DNA of 64,000 bases from Actinoallomurus vinaceus (lineage in GTDB: Bacteria; Actinomycetota; Actinomycetes; Streptosporangiales; Streptosporangiaceae): positions 425,726 to 489,725 of the forward strand of contig NZ_BAABHK010000008.1 in the NCBI RefSeq assembly GCF_039542055.1, given 5' to 3'. Positions 14,587 through 21,197 of this stretch are shown here, piece after piece; position 1 is the stretch's first letter; each line of letters begins with the position of its first letter. The translations under genes were made by a program, and so were the position numbers. The notes under the pieces are model-generated. The model had not been told where the DNA came from. It saw only the letters and a list, made by a program, of their open reading frames with translations, and searched no databases.

Positions 14587-16458
14587 CTAATCCGACTCCG
14601 GCGACTCATCGAGCCCGAGCAGGGAACGGAGGTCTCGTGGCGTCACGGACAGGTCGTTGAGCTTCGTCATGGCGGCCGTATTCACGACGAACCGCAGTGC
14701 ACGGTCCGTCGGCGGGGCTTCACCCTTGGCCATCACGGCGTCGCGAACGGCCTCAATGCTCTCCTCGAGCCGGGTCGTCAAGGCGTCGCGGTCGCGACGA
14801 CGCCGAGCGGCCATTCGATGCACATCGAGCAGGACCGAGCGGGCGAACGCCTCGCGCACCTCGCGGTCGTCCGTGTCGGTCACGGTCTTGGCCGCGTCGT
14901 CGGCCTGTTCGTCGTAGCAGAATTCGAGCCGGTGCAGCACGGTCGCGGCGACGCCCACCGAATGGTTCTTGATCGCGGCGAGGTTGAAGGTGAACGCGCC
15001 CGTTCGGCCGTACCGTACGATCTCGTCGCCCTCTCGGGGAACGCCGACCACGGAGATCGGACCGGAGCGGGCGCCGGTCGGTCCGAGGAGGACGCCGCAG
15101 CCGTCCACCTCGACACCGAGCCCGGTGCGCCGGTGCCCCACCGCGATCTCCTTCCGCAACAGGTTCCGCCAGAGCGCCGAACCGACTCGCTCGTAGTTCG
15201 GCTCCCGCCCGAAGTTGGAGATCACAAGATCTGCTTCGATCGTCCGCGGCGACGCCGGCGACGCCGGCCCGGACACGGACAGCTTCAAAGTGCCGGCCTC
15301 GGTGCCGACGATCTCGTCGACCTTCCCGGTGGAGAGGATGATCTGCCCGCCATCCGCGATCGCCGCGTCGACGAACTCGGTGATGTACGGGACGGCGCTC
15401 ACTCGCAGCGTCGCCAGCAGGCTCCCGTAGGTGCCGAGGAGCGCACGGAGATCGGATGAGGGGACACGTGCCAGGATCTCGGGCAGGTGGGGCTCCCACG
15501 ATTTGGCGACCCGTTCGGTCACCACCGCGCGAGCCACGGCGGGATGTTCCCGGGCGACGATGGCGCACGCCCGTTCCCATTCGTCCCTGAAGCGCTGAAC
15601 GAGCTCGTCGCGGCCTTCGTAGCGGTCGGCGTGCAGTCGTGGGGTCGGCAGGCTGAGGACGTGGTGCCGGTGGTCCGAAGGATAGGTCCGGAGCGTCAGT
15701 CCGGAACGCGAGATCATGTGGATCTTCCCGGTATGGCCACGCCGCAGGAGGAGCGAGGCCGAGTCGTACGCGCTCAGCAACGTGCCGATGATGGCGACCA
15801 CGGCATCCTGCCGGAGGCCGAGGATGCGCTCCATTCCCGCTTCGGAGTAGGGGTGCCGCACGAACGAGGGGTGGTCCATCACACCGGTCGCGAACGGGAG
15901 GTCCCGCTCCTCGAGACCGGTCGCGAGGACGACGTGGTCGGCTCGTAACGTCGTCCGGCGTGACGCGGTGTCGGTGTGCGCCACGGAGTAGTTCTCGACG
16001 ACGACGTCCACGTGGCCCGCGCCGACCGCCATGTCGACCACCTCGCCGTCGGCTTCGAGCAGCGTCACGCGGTTCGGCGCTTCGCGTACGGCTTCGGCGA
16101 GGCGGCAGGCGAGGTAGTCGCCGTAGATCCGGCGGGGCGCCGGTCCGGACTCGGTGAACGCGAAGTCGCTCCACTCCGGGGGCCAGCCGGTCCGGTCGGC
16201 TTCGTTGTTGGCCCAGGCCACGAAATCGTCGACGTCCTCCCGGAACATCGCCATGCGGCCCGCCTGGATGTTGAAGACGTGGTGCCAGTGGTTGCCCGCC
16301 CGGTGGTAGGCCACGCCCGCGCTCCGGTGATCGGGTCGCCGCTCGATCACCACGACCTGCAAGGGTTCTCGGGCGAACTGCAAGAGGCGAATGGCGGTGG
16401 CGGTGCCGCCTAAGCCCGCTCCGACGATGACTACCCTTCGGCGTCCTAAGAAGCCCAC
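14587..16458 (-). CDS. FAD/NAD(P)-binding protein (NAD_binding_9 type)
   Basis: A 623-residue flavoprotein. It starts at the GTG at 16458, because gggag lies 7 nt upstream and the Rossmann motif VVIVGAGLGGTATAIRLL begins at residue 9. A second nucleotide motif lies near VVAIIGTLLSAYDSASLLLRRG. The FNIQAGRMAMF segment and ATG-like ending LATGLEERDLP are typical of the large FAD-NAD(P)-binding proteins related to HpnW and N-hydroxylating monooxygenases. No signal peptide. The substrate is unknown. It precedes the degenerate enzyme I-like gene in the same direction, which suggests joint function. It diverges from the tetR gene at 16637. Confidence 0.78.
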   Translation of the reverse strand: MGFLGRRRVVIVGAGLGGTATAIRLLQFAREPLQVVVIERRPDHRSAGVAYHRAGNHWHHVFNIQAGRMAMFREDVDDFVAWANNEADRTGWPPEWSDFAFTESGPAPRRIYGDYLACRLAEAVREAPNRVTLLEADGEVVDMAVGAGHVDVVVENYSVAHTDTASRRTTLRADHVVLATGLEERDLPFATGVMDHPSFVRHPYSEAGMERILGLRQDAVVAIIGTLLSAYDSASLLLRRGHTGKIHMISRSGLTLRTYPSDHRHHVLSLPTPRLHADRYEGRDELVQRFRDEWERACAIVAREHPAVARAVVTERVAKSWEPHLPEILARVPSSDLRALLGTYGSLLATLRVSAVPYITEFVDAAIADGGQIILSTGKVDEIVGTEAGTLKLSVSGPASPASPRTIEADLVISNFGREPNYERVGSALWRNLLRKEIAVGHRRTGLGVEVDGCGVLLGPTGARSGPISVVGVPREGDEIVRYGRTGAFTFNLAAIKNHSVGVAATVLHRLEFCYDEQADDAAKTVTDTDDREVREAFARSVLLDVHRMAARRRRDRDALTTRLEESIEAVRDAVMAKGEAPPTDRALRFVVNTAAMTKLNDLSVTPRDLRSLLGLDESPESD

Positions 16459-16596
16459 GTGGCCACTCCCGTACGCGAGCGAACTGTTTACAAAAAGGTG
16501 TACCGCCGGCCGAGCGTATCCCGCGTCATCGTGCTGCTCAACGGCTCGCGGACCGGTTCCTGCGGGATCCGGGGTTGCGGCTTGACCGCTACTCTG

Positions 16597-16626
16597 TTTA
16601 TCTTGGAACGGTCGTTCCAAGATAAA
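16597..16626. promoter_or_regulatory. 30-bp palindromic TetR operator
   Basis: Perfect inverted repeat: 16597-16610 (tttatcttggaacg) against 16613-16626 (cgttccaagataaa) with a 2-nt centre. It lies 10 bp before the ATG of the adjacent tetR gene and is AT-rich compared with its surroundings. This is the expected self-operator, and it may also control the divergent FAD-protein gene 139 bp away. Confidence 0.75.
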
Positions 16627-16636
16627 GAAGGCGGAC

Positions 16637-17236
16637 ATGCCCGACGTCAAGCACTTCGATCCCGACCAGGCACTCGACACGGTGGTGCGGCTGTTCTGGC
16701 AGCGGGGTGCCGATGTCACCGGGATCAGCGAGGTCGTCAAGGCGACCGGGCTGAACCGGTCCAGCCTGTACGCCACCTACGGCGGCAAGAGACAGCTGTA
16801 CACGGCGGCGCTGCGCCGCTACCTGGAGCGGCAGTCCGGGCCGGTATTCGAGCGGCTGGCCGCCGACGGTCGCGGGCTGCCGGCGATCGCCGCTTTCTTC
16901 ACGCGGCTGATCCAGTCGCGCTGCGAGGGCGAGCGCGCCCGCTGGGGCTGCATGGTCTCCAACGCCCACGCCGGCGCCGACGGCGGCGATCCGCAGGTAC
17001 GGCAGGTCCTGCAGGCGCACCACGACCGGCTCCGCGCCGCGATGCGGACCGCGCTGGATGCCGCCGCCGCCCGCGGTCAGCTGCGGCCGGGCCCGGACCT
17101 GGACGCCACCGCCGAACTGCTCGCCCTCGTCGCCTACGGCGTCAACCTCCGGTCCCGTGCCGGGGCTGACGCCGCCGAACTGCACAGCACCGTCAGCGCC
17201 GCGCTCAACTCGCTGAGCGCCTCCGCCACCTTCTGA
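16637..17236 (+). CDS. TetR/AcrR regulator
   Basis: A 199-residue regulator. The N-terminal HTH (residues ~8-58: FDPDQALDTVVRLFWQRGADVTGISEVVKATGLNRSSLYATYGGKRQLY) matches the AcuR/YxaF-like group that often controls reductases and AhpD-like proteins. The C-terminal domain is typical (RWGCMVSNAHAG...). The start follows aagaaggcgg. Its stop overlaps the next open frame (TGATG), so it is co-transcribed with the AhpD-like gene. Its own operator at 16597-16626 implies autoregulation. Confidence 0.88.
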   Translation: MPDVKHFDPDQALDTVVRLFWQRGADVTGISEVVKATGLNRSSLYATYGGKRQLYTAALRRYLERQSGPVFERLAADGRGLPAIAAFFTRLIQSRCEGERARWGCMVSNAHAGADGGDPQVRQVLQAHHDRLRAAMRTALDAAAARGQLRPGPDLDATAELLALVAYGVNLRSRAGADAAELHSTVSAALNSLSASATF

Positions 17237-17283
17237 TGACCGATCCGATGACTCCGACCGATGCACGGGGAGAACCGACGACC

Positions 17284-17835
17284 ATGGCCGACTTCACCGT
17301 CTATGACGAGACCAACGCCCCCGAGGCCGCCCGCCCGCAGCTGGAGGCCGCCAAGAAACGGATGGGCTTCGTCACCACCCTGAACGGGGTGATGGCCGAA
17401 TCACCCGAGCTGCTGGCCGGTTACAACGCTCTGGCCGAGCAGTTCGGCAGGTCCTCGCTGCCGATGCGCGCCAAGCACGTGGTGTGGATCACCGCCAGCG
17501 TGGACAACGGCTGTGAGTACTGCGTGGCCGCGCACTCCACCATGGCGCTGCGGTCCAAGGTGCCGGCCGAGGTGGTGGAGGCGTTGCGTGCGGGCAAGCG
17601 GCTGGACGACCCCTCGCTGGAGGCCGTGCGGCGCTTCACCCAGCTCATCGTCTCCGGGCGGGGGTGGGTGGAGGACGCCGAGGTGGAGGCGTTCCTGGAT
17701 GCCGGGTACACCCGCCGCCACGTCATGGACGTCATCCTCGGCGTGGGGATGAAGACGCTGTCCAACTACACCAACCACATCGCCCACACCCCGCTGGACC
17801 CCGCCTGGGCGGACCAGCGGTGGAGCACCATGTGA
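17284..17835 (+). CDS. Carboxymuconolactone decarboxylase (AhpD-like) family protein
   Basis: A 183-residue protein with the AhpD signature CEYCVAAHSTMAL (CxxC plus His) around residues 77-90, the redox site of alkylhydroperoxidase D. A longer form could start at the ATG at 17236, which overlaps the tetR stop, but the ATG at 17284 has ggggaga at the right distance and begins MADFTVYDETNAPE, typical of the family. It is likely a peroxide-detoxifying or thiol-oxidising enzyme in the cytosol, controlled by the preceding TetR. The aldo/keto reductase gene follows 94 nt downstream. Confidence 0.85.
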   Translation: MADFTVYDETNAPEAARPQLEAAKKRMGFVTTLNGVMAESPELLAGYNALAEQFGRSSLPMRAKHVVWITASVDNGCEYCVAAHSTMALRSKVPAEVVEALRAGKRLDDPSLEAVRRFTQLIVSGRGWVEDAEVEAFLDAGYTRRHVMDVILGVGMKTLSNYTNHIAHTPLDPAWADQRWSTM

Positions 17836-17929
17836 CAGACCGTGCGGTGAGAGGGAGTGGTGTTCGGGGGCGCGACAGGGCCCCCCAGATTCCTTTCACA
17901 CAGGGTCGAGGCGCCGTCACACTCGAAGC

Positions 17930-18910
17930 ATGGAATACACCCGTTTGGGCACGTCAGGCCTGAAGATCAGCCGGATCTCGCTGGGCTGCATGAGCTTCGG
18001 CGACCCGGCCAAGAGGATGAGCTGGACCCTCGACGACGAGGGGGCCGAGCCGATCTTCCGGCAGGCCATCGAGCTCGGCGTCACGTTCTGGGACACCGCG
18101 AACATCTACGGTCTGGGCACCTCGGAAGAGATCGTCGGACGCGCGCTGCGGAAGTACACCCGGCGCGACGACATCGTCCTGGCGACCAAGGTGTTCCAGC
18201 CGATGCACCAGGGCCCCGGCGGATCCGGGTTGTCCCGCAAGGCCATCATGGAGCAGGTCGACGCCTCCCTGCGGCGCCTGGACACCGACTACATCGACCT
18301 GTACCAGATCCACCGCTTCGACCCTGAGACGCCGGTCGAGGAGACGATGGAGGCGTTGCACGACGTGGTCAAGGCGGGCAAGGCCCGTTACATCGGCGCC
18401 TCCTCGATGTGGGCGTGGCAGTTCGCCGCGATGCAACATCGCGCCGAGATACACGGATGGACGAAGTTCGTCTCCATGCAGGATCAGTACAGCCTGATCC
18501 ACCGCGAGGAGGAACGCGAGATGTTCGGCCTGCTCGCCGACCAGGGCGTGGGCAGCATCCCGTGGAGTCCGCTGGCCGCGGGGCGGGTGGCGCGGCCTTG
18601 GGGTGAACGGTCGTCGCGTCGCTCGGAGACCAATCCCGACGTCGATTTCCACGGCCGGCCCCTGTTCCTCGACAGTGACAAGGCGATCGTGGACGCGGTG
18701 CAACGGATCGCCGAGGCTCGCGGCGTGCCGATGGCGCAGGTCGCGATGGCCTGGGTGCTGAAGAACCCGGTGGTCTCGGCTCCGATCGTGGGCGCGACCA
18801 AGCCGCACCATCTGGCCGACGCGGTCGCCGCGCTCGACGTCCGGCTCACCGACGAGGAGATCCGCTCGCTGGAGGAGCCGTACGTCCCGCGGATGCCCAC
18901 GTACTTCTGA
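17930..18910 (+). CDS. Aldo/keto reductase
   Basis: A 326-residue NADPH-dependent aldo/keto reductase. The catalytic tetrad is complete: Asp55, Tyr60, Lys87 and His128 (DTANIYG, ATKVF, YQIHRFD). The C-terminal cofactor segment reads PIVGATKPHHL. Length and motifs match the YajO/IolS-like bacterial branch. It reduces aldehydes or ketones; the substrate is unknown. It ends 2 nt before the stop of the converging LLM gene with no terminator between them. It may belong to the TetR/AhpD unit upstream. Confidence 0.9.
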   Translation: MEYTRLGTSGLKISRISLGCMSFGDPAKRMSWTLDDEGAEPIFRQAIELGVTFWDTANIYGLGTSEEIVGRALRKYTRRDDIVLATKVFQPMHQGPGGSGLSRKAIMEQVDASLRRLDTDYIDLYQIHRFDPETPVEETMEALHDVVKAGKARYIGASSMWAWQFAAMQHRAEIHGWTKFVSMQDQYSLIHREEEREMFGLLADQGVGSIPWSPLAAGRVARPWGERSSRRSETNPDVDFHGRPLFLDSDKAIVDAVQRIAEARGVPMAQVAMAWVLKNPVVSAPIVGATKPHHLADAVAALDVRLTDEEIRSLEEPYVPRMPTYF

Positions 18911-18912
18911 CC

Positions 18913-19875
18913 TCATGCGGTGACCTCCTCCAGGATCATGTGGAGTTCCCGCAACGCCGTCGTCTCGCCGTGCCGTACGTGCACGCCGGAGAGGTTCAAC
19001 GCGATCTCGTCGGCGCCGGCGTCGGCATGGTGGCGAAGCTGCTCGCGGACGTCGGCGAGACCGCCGCCGAGGAACGCGCCGCCCTTGATCAACGCCGTCG
19101 CGGCGGCGCGCGGGTCGGCGGTGTCGATGTCGATACCGCACCTTCGCAGCATCGTGGCGTAGTGCGGCAGGCGGAGGTGGCCGGAATGCCCGGCGATCAC
19201 CACATCGGGCAGGTCGCGTCCGTCCGTGTCGAGGGCCACCGGGACGATGGACACCAGGCGGGGCACCGGACGTCCGGCCGCCTCGGCGCCCTCGCGAAGC
19301 GCGGGGACGATCACGTCCCGGAGGTGGGCGGCGGGGACCAGCCAGGTGATGGCCACGTCGGCCAGCTCGCCGGCGACCCGGGCCATGGCCGGTCCGAGCA
19401 CCCCCACGCCGACCTCGACCGGCGGGCTCGGGACGGGCCTCAGGGCGAAGCGGCACGAGAAGTACTCCCCCTCGTACTCGACCCTTTCCCCGGCCAGCAG
19501 CCCGCGCATGATGGTCAGGTACTCGCGCGTGGCGGTCAGCGGGCTCCGATACGGCCTGCCGAGCAAGGACCGCTGGAGGGCCTCGGCGCCCGGACCGTAA
19601 CCGGCGACGACCGGGTGGCCCGTGGTCATCGCCAGCGTCTGGGCGAGTTGCGCCGCGGTGGCGGGGTGGCGGTTCGGCATGAGCAGCACGCCCGTCCCGA
19701 CCGGGACGCGGAAGCCCGACGCCGCCGCGAACACGAAGGTCTGGTTCGGGTCGCTGATGTCCGCCTGCCCCTGCCACAGGCGATGCGCCGTGCTCCACTG
19801 CGTGAGCGCGGCGTACGGCAGGATCTGGTGGGAACGCGCGGGGGCGAACGGCATCATGATCGAGTAGGCGGTCAT
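18913..19875 (-). CDS. LLM-class flavin/F420-dependent oxidoreductase of the lanthipeptide operon
   Basis: A 320-residue luciferase-like protein (TIM barrel). Typical signs are VGTGVLLMPNRHPATAAQLAQTL, the GYGPG-like loop and YEGEYFSCRF. It is the last gene of the five-gene lanthipeptide operon, with its ATG overlapping the MFS stop (ATGA). F420H2-dependent members of this class reduce dehydroalanine to D-alanine in some lanthipeptides (the LanJC type known from lexapeptide). That role is a reasonable inference here, because the predicted core has more Ser/Thr than one Cys can use. Whether it uses FMN or F420 cannot be settled by eye. Confidence 0.78.
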   Translation of the reverse strand: MTAYSIMMPFAPARSHQILPYAALTQWSTAHRLWQGQADISDPNQTFVFAAASGFRVPVGTGVLLMPNRHPATAAQLAQTLAMTTGHPVVAGYGPGAEALQRSLLGRPYRSPLTATREYLTIMRGLLAGERVEYEGEYFSCRFALRPVPSPPVEVGVGVLGPAMARVAGELADVAITWLVPAAHLRDVIVPALREGAEAAGRPVPRLVSIVPVALDTDGRDLPDVVIAGHSGHLRLPHYATMLRRCGIDIDTADPRAAATALIKGGAFLGGGLADVREQLRHHADAGADEIALNLSGVHVRHGETTALRELHMILEEVTA

Positions 19876-21197
19876 GCGCGACCTCCGTGAGCCGGGGCAT
19901 CCGGATCGGGGGACCCGGCCGCCGCCTCCGATACGCGACCTCCGTGAGCCGGGGCGTCGGGATCGGGAGACTCGGCCGCCGGGACCTTCAGCCGGGTCAG
20001 CAGGAGCGTCAGGGCCCACAGCAGCCCGGCGAAGACCAGCAGGCTCGCGCCGCCGGACAGGCGGTCGAGCATCAGGCCGGCCACGGCCGGGCCGAGTGCC
20101 GCGGCGAGCTGGGTCAGGTTGAAGACGCTGTTCACCCGTCCCTGGAAGCCGTCGGGCGTCCGCAGCAGCCGGGCCGTGGTCAGCACGCTCCCGGCGATGG
20201 ACATGACGACCATGGCCAGGGCGAGCAGGGCGGCCAGAACGATCCGGTCGCCGGCGGCGGCCATGACGAGCACCAGGCAGCCGGTGACCGCGGTGGCGCC
20301 CGTGACGAGCCGTACGGGCGGGAACCTGTCGCCGGCGATGGGGGCGAGCACCGTGCCGACCAGGGCTCCTCCGGTGGCGGCGGCCACGATGAGGCCGACC
20401 GACGGTCCGCTCGTGCCGCGCTGGGCGTTGACCATGATGACGAGCAGGAGGATGCCCTGGAGGATCAGGCCGAGCGCCACGGTGGTCAGCAGGCAGATTC
20501 GCAGAAGCCTCTCCCTCCACACGAACCGGAATCCGGCGGTGAGGTCGCTCAGGAACCCGGACCCGGCGGGCGGGGTGGCGGCGCGCAGGGACCCGCGCAC
20601 CGCGAACACGCACACCCCGGACATGACGAACGAGCACGCGTCGAACCAGAACGGGACGCTGGGCGACACGCCGAACAGGAAGCCGCCGACGATCGGGCCG
20701 ATCAGACTCGCGGCCTGGATACGCCCGAGCGTCACCGACACCGCCGTGGACAGCCGTGACCCGGGAACGAGCCGGCGGAGCGAGGCGAGGACCGCGGCGT
20801 TGGACGGCGCGCCCAGGAAACCCAGGACGACGCCCGCACTCAAGAGGATCCAGACCGGTGGGCGGCCACCGAGCGAGGCAAGGGCCAGCGCGGTACTGGC
20901 CAGTGCCCGTCCCGCATCGCAGATCAGCAGGACGGTGAGCCGGTCGAAGCGGTCCACGATCGGACCGGCCGGCACACATGCGAGGCCGACGGACGCCGCC
21001 CAGACGGCCTCGACCGCGCCGACCCACAGCGTCGAGCCGGTCGAGCGCAGGACCACCAGCGGCAGCACCATTCCCGCCGCGCCCGTGCCCACCTGCGACA
21101 GGCCGTTCCCGATCGACATGATCAGGAAGTCGCGATTACCCGACAGCCGCCCGCCCGCGCCACGCGCCGGGCGCCTCGACGTGAGTGGCCGGGTCAA
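19872..21197 (-). CDS. MFS exporter in the lanthipeptide operon
   Basis: A 441-residue major facilitator with about 12 membrane helices (for example GTGAAGMVLPLVVLRSTGS, VGLIVAAATGGALVGTVLAP). The start is taken as TTG at 21197. It overlaps the synthetase stop in a TTGA junction and has cggggag upstream, and no ATG exists before the first helix. The organisation suggests peptide or product export, although most class III clusters use ABC transporters. The C-terminal tail carries a 19-residue tandem repeat (PDPDAPAHGGRVSEAAAGS-like) encoded by 19877-19923 and 19934-19980. Its own stop overlaps the LLM start. Confidence 0.85.
   Translation of the reverse strand: MTRPLTSRRPARGAGGRLSGNRDFLIMSIGNGLSQVGTGAAGMVLPLVVLRSTGSTLWVGAVEAVWAASVGLACVPAGPIVDRFDRLTVLLICDAGRALASTALALASLGGRPPVWILLSAGVVLGFLGAPSNAAVLASLRRLVPGSRLSTAVSVTLGRIQAASLIGPIVGGFLFGVSPSVPFWFDACSFVMSGVCVFAVRGSLRAATPPAGSGFLSDLTAGFRFVWRERLLRICLLTTVALGLILQGILLLVIMVNAQRGTSGPSVGLIVAAATGGALVGTVLAPIAGDRFPPVRLVTGATAVTGCLVLVMAAAGDRIVLAALLALAMVVMSIAGSVLTTARLLRTPDGFQGRVNSVFNLTQLAAALGPAVAGLMLDRLSGGASLLVFAGLLWALTLLLTRLKVPAAESPDPDAPAHGGRVSEAAAGSPDPDAPAHGGRA
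19877..19980. repeat. Tandem 57-bp repeat in the exporter tail
   Basis: Two 47-bp blocks (19877-19923 and 19934-19980) differ at 4 positions and lie 57 bp apart. They encode the doubled C-terminal motif of the MFS protein. The repeat is in frame, so it adds 19 residues without disrupting the protein. Confidence 0.8.
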
